A program made the translations under genes and the position numbers. Positions 52,219-60,653 of a stretch of 64,000 bases of DNA are shown piece by piece. The stretch covers positions 62,001 through 126,000 of the forward strand of contig JAWKSY010000008.1 of assembly GCA_041402125.1 (NCBI GenBank). Reading direction: 5' to 3'. The stretch is from JAWKSY01 sp041402125 (GTDB taxonomy: Bacteria; Planctomycetota; GCA-002687715; DRQF01). Numbering within the stretch: position 1 is the first letter of the stretch; each line of letters opens with the position of its first letter. Under the pieces are notes generated by a model. That model saw only the letters and a list, made by a program, of their open reading frames with translations, made no database searches and had not been told where the DNA came from.

Positions 52219-55110
52219 TCAGGGATCGAGGGGGCGCGCGGGACGGAAGCCGAGATTGCCGGCTCGCATGGTGGGAACGAGCGAGACGCGATGCGTCGAG
52301 CGTCCGCGCCAGGCCGGCCCGTCGAAGGAGCCGCCGCGCACGCAGCGGAGGATCGCCTTCGGCTCGCGGAGTCCTCGCGGGCCGCGGGGCTTGATCTCGT
52401 AGCGGCCCCGGAAGTCCTCGCACCACTCGAGGACGTTCCCGCAGAGGTCGTGGAAGCCGAACCCGTTGGGCTCGAGCGATCCGACCGGAGCGTGGATCAC
52501 GAAGGGGTCGCGATGCTCCGGGGTGTGGTCCTTCGAGAAGCTCGCGAACTCCGCGCCGGCGACGTTCGCGAAGCGGCCGAGGGCGGCGACGTCGGACGTG
52601 CCGGGGAAGCGGAGGCCGCCGTCGGCCCGCGCCGCGCGTTCCCACTGCGCTTCGGTCGGCAGGGCGAGGGCGAGGCGGCGGCCCAGGGACGCGCAGTCCT
52701 CCCAGCTCACCTGCTCGACGGGATGGAGCTCCGTGACGGGGCCGTGGCGGCTCGCGGCTCGCGAGCCCGGATCGTAGTAGGAGGGCGCGCCGCCGCCGCC
52801 GCGGCGCCACTGCGCCTGCGTCATCTCGAACTTCGAGAGGAGGTAGGGTGCGAGCGCGATCTCGGTCACGGGGCTCTCGTCGGCGCCCGCGTTCACATCG
52901 AAGCCGGGCGCGACCGGGTCGACGGACTGGGCCCCCATCGGGAAGGACCCGCCGGGCACCAGCACGAGGACGACCCCCGTGCCCGGGCTCATGACCAGGC
53001 GGCCGCGCTCGTCGCGGCGCGGGAGGCCGGGGCCCTCCGGCGTCGCGTCGTGGGTCTGCCAGTGCAGGAACTCCTCCAGGCCCGAGGCCGGATCGGGTCC
53101 GAGCGGGATCAGTCCGAGCTGCGGCGCGAGCTCGAGTCCGCCGTAACCCGGATTCTCGCGGACGCGCCGCGCGGTCTCGCGCCAGGCGTCGGCCGGGGCG
53201 ACGAGGGTCTCGGCCTCGATCCGCCGGGCGAGATCGAGTCGGTGCGCGATGTCGGCGACCACGCCGTCGTCGGTCTCGGCGAACCCGGTCAGGTCCTCCA
53301 CGAGACGCGCGAGGATCTCGTGCCGGAACTGCGACTCGACGTCGTCGCCGAAGTCCCAGGTCCGTCGCCCCCGGACCGTCGCGCGCAGGGCGGCGAGCTT
53401 GTCCTCGATGAGCGGAACGGTCTCGGCGTAGGCGCGCGCCTCCGCCGGCGAGCGCGGATCGTCCCGGAAGACCTCGGCCTTCCTCAGCAGCTCCTCGTAG
53501 CGCGCGATCCCCGCGAACTCATCGGCGAAGTCGGCGCGGCGGCGCTCGTCGGCGTAGGGCGCGGCGCGCTCCCGCAGCGCCTCGAGGGTCGCGCGGTGGC
53601 CGGGAAGACGCGCCACCAGGGGCGCGTGCCGGCGCTGCCAGTCCTCGATGCGGGCGACGAGCTCGGGCGCGATCGGCCAGAGTCCTTCCGCCTCGCGCAT
53701 CGCCGTCGCGAGGCGCCGGGTGTCCGCCATGCGCTCGTACTCCGCGAGCGCGCGGGCCTGTTCCTCGCGGGCGTCCGATTCCGCGCGCCGCGCCGCGCGC
53801 TCGCCGTCGAGAGCGGCGGTGCGCTCCGCGAGCGCGCGTTCGCGCGCCTCGCTCTCGCGATGCGCGCGACGCGTCGCCTCCTCCGCCTCCGCGGTCTTGA
53901 TGCGCAGGTCGTCGTTCGCGATCGAGAGGGCGTCGTTGGCCGACCCGAGCTGTCGGTTCTTGATCGCGGGCCAGCCGGAGAAGACGGCGGCGAAGGTCAG
54001 CAGCGCGGCGAGCATCGTCGCGACGGCGGGGTCGCGCTGCGCCCAGCGCGACGCGCGCAGGAGGAGGCCGGCGGGACGGGCCTGGATCGGCTGGTGCTCG
54101 CGCACGCGGCGGAGATCGTCGGCGAGCTCCGCCGCCGTCTGGTAGCGGCGGTTCGGATCCTTGTCGATCGCGGCCATGACGACGGTCGCGAGGTCGAGCG
54201 AGATCGCGCGGTTGAGCTCGCGCGGCGAGGGCGGATCCTCGAGCCGGATCTTGCGGTAGAGGGCCTCGCGCGTCGTCGCCTCGAAGGCGGGGCGCAGCGT
54301 CAACGCCTCGTGGAGCGTGACCCCGAGGCCGTAGACGTCGCTCCGCCGGTCGATGAAACGGTGTCCGGCGATCTGCTCGGGCGACATGTAGGCCGGCGTG
54401 CCGACGAAGTCGCCGGTCAGCGTCAGCGCCGGGCCGGTCGCGTGCGCGTCGGCGGCGAGACCGAAGTCGAGCACGACGGCGCGATCGTCGCCGGTGGCGA
54501 CGAGGTTGCCCGGCTTGACGTCGCGGTGGACGAGGCCTGCCTCGTGCGCCGCGTGCAGGGCGCGCGCCGCGGATTCGAAGATCGAGACGAGGGCGTCGAT
54601 CTCGTCGCGCGCCGGCCCCGGCGAGCTCTGACGCGCCGACTCGGTCCTCGCTCGCGGCGGGCGCGCCTCATCGTGCGAGACCGCGACGGTGCTCATCCCG
54701 CCCTCGCTCTCCTCGACCGCGCCGTCCTCCTCGGCCTGGCGTCGTCGGATGAGGTCCCGCAGGGACTCGCCCTCGACGAGTCGCATCGAGATCCACAGGA
54801 CGCCCCGGTCCTCGCCGAACTCGTGGATCGCGCAGATGCCGGGGTGGTCCACGCGCGCCGCGACCTCGGCCTCGCGCTCGAAGCGGGCGCGGACGGTGCC
54901 GCGCGTCTCGGGATCGAGGACGTCGAACCGCCGCGAGAGGATCTTGAGCGCCACGCGTCGGTTGAGTCGCTCGTCCTGCGCCTCGTAGACCTCTCCCTGG
55001 CCGCCGCTGCCGATCAGGCGGAGCAGCCGGAAGTGGGCGACGCGCCGCCGTCCGACGCGGTCGGGCGGAGAGGAGGTCGGCGTGAGGGTCGAATCTCGGG
55101 AGTCCGACAT
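52219..55110 (-). CDS. transmembrane Ser/Thr protein kinase fused to a SUMF1 domain
   Basis: A 963-residue protein starting at ATG 55110 (open frame upstream is low-complexity). The kinase domain (about residues 25-330) shows LIGSGGQGEVYEA, VALKILS (ATP Lys), LVHRDVKPGNLV (catalytic Asp) and VLDFGLAAD (metal Asp), with an activation segment ending YMSPEQIAG. An acidic insert lies at about 130-165. One membrane helix at about 361-378 (MLAALLTFAAVFSGW) is followed by a long coiled coil (to about 500) and a helical region. The SUMF1 domain (about 711-963) has VLVLVPGGSFPMG, LPTEAQWERAARADGG, FHDLCGNVLEW and GNLGFRPARP. The Cys pair of true formylglycine enzymes is absent (RGGSFDGPAWRGRS). The SUMF1 domain is probably an external sensor for the cytoplasmic kinase, an architecture expanded in Planctomycetota. 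Confidence 0.88.
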   Translation of the reverse strand: MSDSRDSTLTPTSSPPDRVGRRRVAHFRLLRLIGSGGQGEVYEAQDERLNRRVALKILSRRFDVLDPETRGTVRARFEREAEVAARVDHPGICAIHEFGEDRGVLWISMRLVEGESLRDLIRRRQAEEDGAVEESEGGMSTVAVSHDEARPPRARTESARQSSPGPARDEIDALVSIFESAARALHAAHEAGLVHRDVKPGNLVATGDDRAVVLDFGLAADAHATGPALTLTGDFVGTPAYMSPEQIAGHRFIDRRSDVYGLGVTLHEALTLRPAFEATTREALYRKIRLEDPPSPRELNRAISLDLATVVMAAIDKDPNRRYQTAAELADDLRRVREHQPIQARPAGLLLRASRWAQRDPAVATMLAALLTFAAVFSGWPAIKNRQLGSANDALSIANDDLRIKTAEAEEATRRAHRESEARERALAERTAALDGERAARRAESDAREEQARALAEYERMADTRRLATAMREAEGLWPIAPELVARIEDWQRRHAPLVARLPGHRATLEALRERAAPYADERRRADFADEFAGIARYEELLRKAEVFRDDPRSPAEARAYAETVPLIEDKLAALRATVRGRRTWDFGDDVESQFRHEILARLVEDLTGFAETDDGVVADIAHRLDLARRIEAETLVAPADAWRETARRVRENPGYGGLELAPQLGLIPLGPDPASGLEEFLHWQTHDATPEGPGLPRRDERGRLVMSPGTGVVLVLVPGGSFPMGAQSVDPVAPGFDVNAGADESPVTEIALAPYLLSKFEMTQAQWRRGGGGAPSYYDPGSRAASRHGPVTELHPVEQVSWEDCASLGRRLALALPTEAQWERAARADGGLRFPGTSDVAALGRFANVAGAEFASFSKDHTPEHRDPFVIHAPVGSLEPNGFGFHDLCGNVLEWCEDFRGRYEIKPRGPRGLREPKAILRCVRGGSFDGPAWRGRSTHRVSLVPTMRAGNLGFRPARPLDP

Positions 55111-55289
55111 CGTTCGCTCGCTCCGGGCCCCGGCGTCGCTCCGGCGACGCCCGGTGGGCCCGTCTTCCCCCCTGGTCGAGTCGAGGGGCCCTTCCGGTGA
55201 AGTCCGGGTGGGGAGGCGGGAAAACACGCAATCCGGCCCGCGGTGGGAGCTTCCGCTCCGGCCGGAGCGGCGCTCTTGAATCCGTCCTC

Positions 55290-55455
55290 CCCCCGTGGGA
55301 ACGTCGCGATGCATCCGCAAGGGGAAGGTGGTGAGAATCCACCGCGGTCCCGCCGCTGTATGTGGGGACGACGGCCGTCACGGACGCCACTGCGCTCGTC
55401 GAGCGCGGGAAGGCGACGGCCCGAGAACGATCCACGAGCCAGAAGACCCGAACGG
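55290..55455 (+). promoter_or_regulatory. cobalamin (B12) riboswitch
   Basis: The conserved core of the cobalamin riboswitch is visible in order on the plus strand. GGGAAGGTGGTGAGAATCC starts at 55322, continuing with CACCGCGGTCCCGCCGCTGTA to 55360, the counterpart of the consensus GGTGnGAATCC...CCCGCnACTGT. Next is CCACTGCG (55387-55394) paired downstream with GCGGGAAGGCG (55405-55415). Last is the closing GAGCCAGAAGACC (55436-55448), equivalent to the consensus CCAGGAGACC. The junctions, spacing and order all agree. The paired 5' arm of P1 probably begins near 55290; the exact ends are uncertain. It sits in the 545-base divergent gap and can only control the plus-strand gene at 55656. Confidence 0.85.
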
Positions 55456-55458
55456 AGC

Positions 55459-55478
55459 CCCGCGCCTCACGGCGCGGG
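55459..55478 (+). terminator. hairpin after the riboswitch (candidate expression platform)
   Basis: CCCGCGCC at 55459-55466 pairs perfectly with GGCGCGGG at 55471-55478 around a TCAC tetraloop, starting 11 bases after the riboswitch CCAGAAGACC box. No T-tract follows. It may be a kissing/expression-platform stem or an attenuator. The remaining 177 bases to ATG 55656 hold a second short inverted repeat (GAGCTC, 55490-55510 region) and no gene. Confidence 0.5.
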
Positions 55479-55655
55479 TCGACGCATCGAGCTCTCGAGG
55501 AGGAGCTCGGCGATTCGACGCGAGATCCGTCCGGAGTCTCCGCCCGTCGGCCCCGCCGTCGGAACGAATCGCCGCGCCTCCTTTCTCGAGTCTCGGGTCC
55601 TTCTCGTCACTCGGGCCGCGGACGCGACGGACGTCCCGGCCGGAAAGGTCGCTCC

Positions 55656-56699
55656 ATGCGAATCCCCTCGTTCCTCCGCGCCGTGTCGGCGCTCGTCCTC
55701 CTCGTCTCCGCGCTGCCCGCCCAGGAGTACGCCACCCAGGTCCTCTCCATCGCGCAGGGTCCCGGGTCGGGCGTCTTCACCCCCGCGAACGCCCTCGGCG
55801 GTCCCGACTACGCGTCGAGCGGCTACCAGAGCGTCTTCTCGCTGGGGGCGGGCGGCGACGCCGTCTTCGGCTTCGCGCACGCGATCCGCGACGGCGCCGG
55901 CGCCGATTTCATCGTCTTCGAGAACGCCTTCGAGCTCTTCCTGCCGCCCACCTACACGATGCCGTCCGGTGACAGCTTCGCGGAGGTCGCCTTCGTCGAG
56001 GTCTCGACGAACGGCATCGACTTCGCGCGCTTCCCGACCTCCTACAACGGACCGGACGCCTCGCACGGCGTCTTCGGCGGCTCGACGATCGGCTCCTTCG
56101 CCGGATTCGCCGGCTCGGGCCCCGTCTACGCCGATCTCGGCTTCGGCGGCATCTCGCCCGGCGACGCCGCCCTCGCCGGCGGAGACGCCTTCGACCTCGC
56201 GGCGCTCGTCGCCCATCCCCTCGTCACCGCGGGGCTCGTCGATCTCCAGCAGATCAACTTCCTCCGCCTGGTCGACGTCCAGGAGGGCACGGCCTTCGAT
56301 TCGTTCGGCAACACGATCTGGGACGACCGCGGCAACGATCCGCTCGACAGCGCCGACATCGACGCCATCGCGGTGCTGAATCACACCGGCAACGCGACCG
56401 CGATCGCGCCGGACGTCGCCCTCGAACGCGACGCGGCCGACCGGCTCCTCGTCACCGTGAGCGATCCGCAGGGGCTCGGCGCGCTCGTGCCCTCGAGCTT
56501 CGTGACCTCGCTCAACTACCAGCCGATCGGCATCGCCGACTTCCTCTTCTACTTCTCGGTCTGGAACGTGACCGGCGACGCGATCACCTTCCGCTCGAAC
56601 GTGCCGGCCTCGACGCTCCCCGCCGACTTCGTCTTCGGGCTCTCGATCGCGAACCTGTCGGGGAAGCGCTCCTCGACCACGCTGGCGATCCAGCAGTGA
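55656..56699 (+). CDS. riboswitch-controlled secreted protein, putative cobalamin-related surface protein
   Basis: A 347-residue protein with a signal peptide (SALVLLVSALPAQ). The mature part opens with GSGVFTPANALGGPDYASSG and continues VFGFAHAIRDGAGADFIVFE then NAFELF and FAEVAFVEVSTNGIDFARFP. This is a pattern seen in surface proteins of Bacteroidota and other phyla whose genes follow cobalamin riboswitches: sequence-poor beta-sandwich with the motif DFIVFENAF and an Asp/Asn-rich end. Calcium-type acidic loops (DNRGNDPLDSADIDAIA, read near 56330-56370) occur near the C terminus. Only the riboswitch gives the functional hint: repression by B12 implies a role in B12 acquisition or B12-free metabolism. 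The stop overlaps the next gene's GTG by four bases. Confidence 0.7.
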   Translation: MRIPSFLRAVSALVLLVSALPAQEYATQVLSIAQGPGSGVFTPANALGGPDYASSGYQSVFSLGAGGDAVFGFAHAIRDGAGADFIVFENAFELFLPPTYTMPSGDSFAEVAFVEVSTNGIDFARFPTSYNGPDASHGVFGGSTIGSFAGFAGSGPVYADLGFGGISPGDAALAGGDAFDLAALVAHPLVTAGLVDLQQINFLRLVDVQEGTAFDSFGNTIWDDRGNDPLDSADIDAIAVLNHTGNATAIAPDVALERDAADRLLVTVSDPQGLGALVPSSFVTSLNYQPIGIADFLFYFSVWNVTGDAITFRSNVPASTLPADFVFGLSIANLSGKRSSTTLAIQQ

Positions 56700-58420
56700 G
56701 CGCGCGGATCCTCGCCCTGCTCGTCCTGGCCGCGCCGCTCGGCGCGCAGGATCTCGTGCAGGCCCACGACGGCACCGCCGTCTTCGAGCGCTTCGGACGC
56801 GCGGCCGCCTTCGTCGGCGATCTCGACGGGGACGGGTTCCCCGATCTCGTCGTCGGCACCGACGTCGGTCGCGTCGACGTGCGCTCGGGGCGGAGCGGGG
56901 CGACGATCCGCAGCCATCTCGGTCCGCCCGGTGACGACTTCGGCTACGCCGTCGCCGGCCCGGGCGACCTCGATCTCGACGGCGTCGACGACTACGTCGT
57001 CGGCGCCCCCCAGCTCTCCTCCGGCGGGGCGGGGACGGTGACCGCCTTCTCCGGCGCGACGGGGGCGACGCTCTGGGTCCTCGCCGGCGCGCAGCCCCAG
57101 GACAAGTTCGGCTCGGTGCTCGGCGTGATGCCGGACGCCGACGGCGACGGGCGCGCCGAGATCCTGATCGGGAGCCCCTCGGCGCAGAACTCGCAGTTCG
57201 AGAAGGGGAGGGCGGAGATCCGGTCCGGCACGACCGGCCTCGTGATCCAGAGCTACGACGGCGTGGCGATGAACGATCACTTCGGCTCGGCGCTCTGTTC
57301 GCCCGGCGATCTCGACGGCGACCTCATCCCCGACCTCCTCGTCGGCGCGCCGGGCGCCAACCAGCCGCCCACCGGTTTCTTCCAGGGGACGGGCGCGGTC
57401 AGCGCCTTCTCGACCCTCACCGGCCAGCTCCTCTTCGTCCGCAACGGCGACGCGGCCGACGACCTCTTCGGAGCCGCGATCGTCGGCCTCGGCGACATCG
57501 ACGCCGACGGGATCGCCGACTGGGCGGTGGGCGCTCCGGGCGCGGATCCCGGCGGGATCGCGAACGCCGGGCTCCTGCGGGTCTTCGTGAGCAGCCAGGC
57601 GACGCCCCTCTACGACCGGCCCGGCACCGTCGCGCAGCAGCGCTACGCCGAGACGCTCGCCTCGGCGGGCGATCTGACCGCCGACGGTTTCCCCGAGATC
57701 CTCGTCGGCGCACCCAACGACCCCTCGCTCGCGCCGGGGGGCGGTTCGGTCGAGACCTTCGACGCGGTCGCCGGCCTCCTGATGCACCGCGTCGAGGGCG
57801 ACGTCGTCTTCGGCGGGCTCGGAGCGGCCCTGCCCGACGGTCGCGACCTCGACGGGGACGGCCTCGCCGAGGTCGCGCTCGTCACCCGCGGGTACCCCGC
57901 GCCCACCTTTGCCCGCGGTCGCGTGGCGATCGCGAGCTTCCGCGCCTTCCTCGACGAGGGCGCGACGGGGGCGCTCCTCGATCCCGCGGGCGTTCCGGAT
58001 CCCGTCCTCCGCGTCGCCGGATCCCCCGGCGATGACGCGCATCGCGTCGAGGTCGGCGCGGGCGTCCCCTTCGCGATCGAGGTGCGTCATCCCCTCGCGG
58101 GCGGGCCGCCGCGCTCCTTCGCGATCTTCGGCGCGGGCACGACGCCCTACCTCCGCGACGGCCTGACGCTGCCGGGCGGGGCGGGTCGGCTCTGCGTCAT
58201 TCCCTGTCCGCTGCTCCCGGCCGCGCAGCCGCTTCTCTTCACGCTCGTCGACGGACTGTTCGGCGGCGGCTGCGGCGCGGTGTTCCCCGCGACCCCCACG
58301 CCGTGGGCCCGGTTCGTGCCGGGGCTCCCGGCCGGCGTGCGGGCGGTCTTCCAGGGCGTGATCGAGGACGACGCGGGCGGGCTGGTCGCGACCAACGGGA
58401 TCCTCCTCGTCGTCGATTGA
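56696..58420 (+). CDS. secreted seven-repeat FG-GAP beta-propeller protein
   Basis: A 574-residue protein starting at GTG 56696 (GTGA overlap) with a short signal peptide (ILALLVLAAPLGAQ). Seven FG-GAP-type units can be counted in the first 390 residues: FVGDLDGDGFPDLVVGT, GDLDLDGVDDYVVGAP, PDADGDGRAEILIGSP, GDLDGDLIPDLLVGAP, GDIDADGIADWAVGAP, GDLTADGFPEILVGAP and RDLDGDGLAEVALV. Most contain a DxDxDG calcium loop. Seven repeats are what an integrin-alpha-like seven-bladed propeller needs. The C-terminal 170 residues are a separate beta domain with Cys pairs (LCVIPCPLL, GGGC). As second gene of the riboswitch unit it may bind a ligand related to B12; BtuG of Bacteroides is also a seven-bladed propeller but of another type. 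Confidence 0.8.
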   Translation: MSARILALLVLAAPLGAQDLVQAHDGTAVFERFGRAAAFVGDLDGDGFPDLVVGTDVGRVDVRSGRSGATIRSHLGPPGDDFGYAVAGPGDLDLDGVDDYVVGAPQLSSGGAGTVTAFSGATGATLWVLAGAQPQDKFGSVLGVMPDADGDGRAEILIGSPSAQNSQFEKGRAEIRSGTTGLVIQSYDGVAMNDHFGSALCSPGDLDGDLIPDLLVGAPGANQPPTGFFQGTGAVSAFSTLTGQLLFVRNGDAADDLFGAAIVGLGDIDADGIADWAVGAPGADPGGIANAGLLRVFVSSQATPLYDRPGTVAQQRYAETLASAGDLTADGFPEILVGAPNDPSLAPGGGSVETFDAVAGLLMHRVEGDVVFGGLGAALPDGRDLDGDGLAEVALVTRGYPAPTFARGRVAIASFRAFLDEGATGALLDPAGVPDPVLRVAGSPGDDAHRVEVGAGVPFAIEVRHPLAGGPPRSFAIFGAGTTPYLRDGLTLPGGAGRLCVIPCPLLPAAQPLLFTLVDGLFGGGCGAVFPATPTPWARFVPGLPAGVRAVFQGVIEDDAGGLVATNGILLVVD

Positions 58421-58583
58421 GAGTCCGTGAAGACATCCCCGCTGGCTTCGACCGGCTGCAACGGCGCCGGGATTCGTCATGCCTCCTCGCCGTATCTTTC
58501 TATTGATACGCCTCGTCGGCCTTCCTCGCCCGGCGCCGATTCGCACGGTCTCGGGCCGACGCGGGGATGACTTCACGGACTCT
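58420..58583. repeat. foldback element with 23-base terminal inverted repeats
   Basis: The left arm AGAGTCCGTGAAGACATCCC (start quoted; 58420-58442) is the reverse complement of 58561-58583 with one mismatch in 23 bases. Inside, GGCGCCGGG near 58465 pairs with CCCGGCGCC near 58529, and CGTATC near 58490 with GATACG near 58505 around an eight-base loop. The 164-base unit can therefore fold into one long interrupted hairpin. It begins at the last base of the propeller gene's stop codon and carries no gene. It may be a MITE-like element or a large terminator. The remaining bases to 58745 include a TATAGT box (58684-58689) that may be the -10 of the next gene. Confidence 0.65.
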
Positions 58584-58745
58584 GAGTCGAAGCGCATCGC
58601 CGGAAACCTCCCGTGCCGGGGGGCTTCCGGCGATGGCGATCACGAGGTCGAGGCGCGGGGTCCGGTGGCGACGGTCCACCTGCTATAGTTCCTGCTCCAC
58701 GTCATCGACCGTGGTCGCCGTGCCGGGCGTCGTCGAGAGAGCCGG

Positions 58746-60653
58746 ATGTCCCTGATTTTTCGCCTTCTCGCGCTCGCTCTGGTCGCGACGTCCCTCCACG
58801 GTCAGGTGCTGGTGACCCAGCAGGCGGCCGGGTTCGTCGAGGATCGCATCACCGGAACGGTGTTCCAGCGGCCGGTGGCCCTCGAGTTCCTGCCCGACGG
58901 GCGGCTCCTCGTGCTCGAGCACCGGCTGGGAGAGGTCTGGCAGTGGGACCGCGGCACGCTCCGCCGCGTCGGGGCGCTCGAGAACGTGGTCGGCGCCTTC
59001 GAGGACGGTCTGCTCGGCGTCGCGCTCGACCCGGCCTTCCCCGCCCGACCCTTCCTCTACCTCTACTGGACCCACCGGGACCCCGCGACCGCGCTCCGCA
59101 CGAACCGCGTCTCCCGCGTGGAGCTGACCGGCGACCTCACCGGTCGCGACGGCGGGGCGCTGGCCTTCGGGGGCCGCCTCGACCTCCTGACCGGGCTGCC
59201 CGCCCAGGGCGACTTCCACAACGGCGGCTGCCTCCGCTTCGGTCCCGGCGGAGACCTCTTCGTCGCCACCGGCGACAACGGCCAGCCGCTGGCCGCCCAG
59301 GACCCGACGAGTCCGCTCGGGAAGATCCTGCGCCTGCGCGTGGTCGGACTCCCCGCGAACGCCACCGGGACGGCCTCGCTCTTCAGCCTGCTGACGCCGG
59401 GGCCGCCGCTCTTCACGGGCCTCGGCTACGCGCCGTTCTGCTTCGCGATCGGTCTGCGCAATCCCTTCCGCTTCACGGTGGACCCGGCCTCGGGGCGCCT
59501 CGTGATCGTCGACGTGGGCGAGACGACCGCCGAGGAGATCGATCTGGCGCAGGGCGGCGAGAACTTCGGCTGGCCCTACTTCGAGGCGAACTTCAGCACC
59601 GGCGTACCGGGGGCGATCGTCGCCGGTAGCCTGACGGGCCCGGTGGCCGACGGCCTGCACGGTCCGCCCCTCGGCTTCACCGCCGCGATCCTCCTGGGCG
59701 GGGTCTACCACGCGCCGGCCGGGGCCATTCACGCCTTCCCGTCGAGCTACGAGAACGACCTCTTCGTCGCCGACCTCGGATTCCCCGGCTCCCTGTACCG
59801 GGCCGAGCTCGATCCGGCCGGGAGTCTGGCCTGGGCGCCGCCGGCCGCGGGACAGGTGAGCGCCTTCGCGTGGGGCGAGGCCGTCTTCGCCACCGACGGC
59901 CGCATCGGGCCCGACGGGGCGCTCTGGTACTGCGCGCACATCCCGGGCGAGATCCGACGCATCCGCCCGCGCGGTTCGCTCTCGCTCACCGTCACCGGCG
60001 GCGGGGGGCAGGTCGGCAACGCGGGGCATCACGCGGCGAAGCCGCTCGAGGTCATGGTCGTCGACCACACCGGCGCCCCGCGCGCCGGCGCACCCGTCCA
60101 CTTCGCGGTGGCGCGCGGCGGCGGGCGCTGCTCGCCGCCGGACGCGGTGACGGACGCGGCGGGTCTCGCGCGCTGCACCTACTGGTTCGGCGTCGAGGAA
60201 CCCGAGGCCGAACCCCGGGTCACCGCCTGGCTCGCGGAGGCCGAGCCCCGTCACTTCGACCTCGTCTGGCGCGGAGCCGGGCTCGAGGTCCGGAGCGAGG
60301 GACCGGTCTCGAAGTTCACCGTCACGGTGAAGCACAGCGTCGGCCCGGCTCCGCTCACGCTGGCCGCGGAGGCCCTGGTCAGCCAGCCCTTCTTCGCGAG
60401 CGGCGCCGGCGCGATCTGGACGAGCGCCTTCGCCCCCGGCTCCGGCCTCGTCGTCCTCGGAGACGGCCTCGGCCTCGTCGGCCCGCCGGACGCGAGCTTC
60501 GTCATCGACGCGACCGGCCGCTTTCGCGAGACCTTCGTGACGCCGGTCGGCGTCGCCGGCGACTTCATCCTCCAGGCCTACGCCTTCGATCTCACGCGAC
60601 AGGGAGCCGAGGCCGTCATGGTCTCGAACCCGCTCCCGCTCTCGCTCCGCTGA
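58746..60653 (+). CDS. secreted PQQ-type sugar dehydrogenase (glucose/sorbosone dehydrogenase fold) with Ig-like tail
   Basis: A 635-residue protein with a signal peptide (LLALALVATSLHGQ). Residues about 25-415 form the six-bladed GSDH/Hedgehog-interacting-like propeller: RPVALEFLPDGRLLVLEH, EDGLLGVALDPAF, LYLYWTHRD, HNGGCLRFGPGGDLFVATGD (with the catalytic His), GLRNPFRFTVDP and DVGETTAEEIDLAQGGENFGW (each typical of the soluble aldose dehydrogenase family). The next 110 residues are an Ig-like module (LEVMVVDHTGAPRAGAPVHF) and the end is a further beta domain. The family oxidises aldoses using PQQ and Ca2+. It fits the theme of sugar oxidation and keto-sugar use elsewhere in the window. The 3' end overlaps the convergent gene by 38 bases. 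Confidence 0.85.
   Translation: MSLIFRLLALALVATSLHGQVLVTQQAAGFVEDRITGTVFQRPVALEFLPDGRLLVLEHRLGEVWQWDRGTLRRVGALENVVGAFEDGLLGVALDPAFPARPFLYLYWTHRDPATALRTNRVSRVELTGDLTGRDGGALAFGGRLDLLTGLPAQGDFHNGGCLRFGPGGDLFVATGDNGQPLAAQDPTSPLGKILRLRVVGLPANATGTASLFSLLTPGPPLFTGLGYAPFCFAIGLRNPFRFTVDPASGRLVIVDVGETTAEEIDLAQGGENFGWPYFEANFSTGVPGAIVAGSLTGPVADGLHGPPLGFTAAILLGGVYHAPAGAIHAFPSSYENDLFVADLGFPGSLYRAELDPAGSLAWAPPAAGQVSAFAWGEAVFATDGRIGPDGALWYCAHIPGEIRRIRPRGSLSLTVTGGGGQVGNAGHHAAKPLEVMVVDHTGAPRAGAPVHFAVARGGGRCSPPDAVTDAAGLARCTYWFGVEEPEAEPRVTAWLAEAEPRHFDLVWRGAGLEVRSEGPVSKFTVTVKHSVGPAPLTLAAEALVSQPFFASGAGAIWTSAFAPGSGLVVLGDGLGLVGPPDASFVIDATGRFRETFVTPVGVAGDFILQAYAFDLTRQGAEAVMVSNPLPLSLR

Noticed and set aside
55459..55478. 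Firm call of a Rho-independent terminator after the riboswitch
   Set aside because: The hairpin is perfect but no T-run follows, so termination is only one of several possible mechanisms; retained at moderate confidence.
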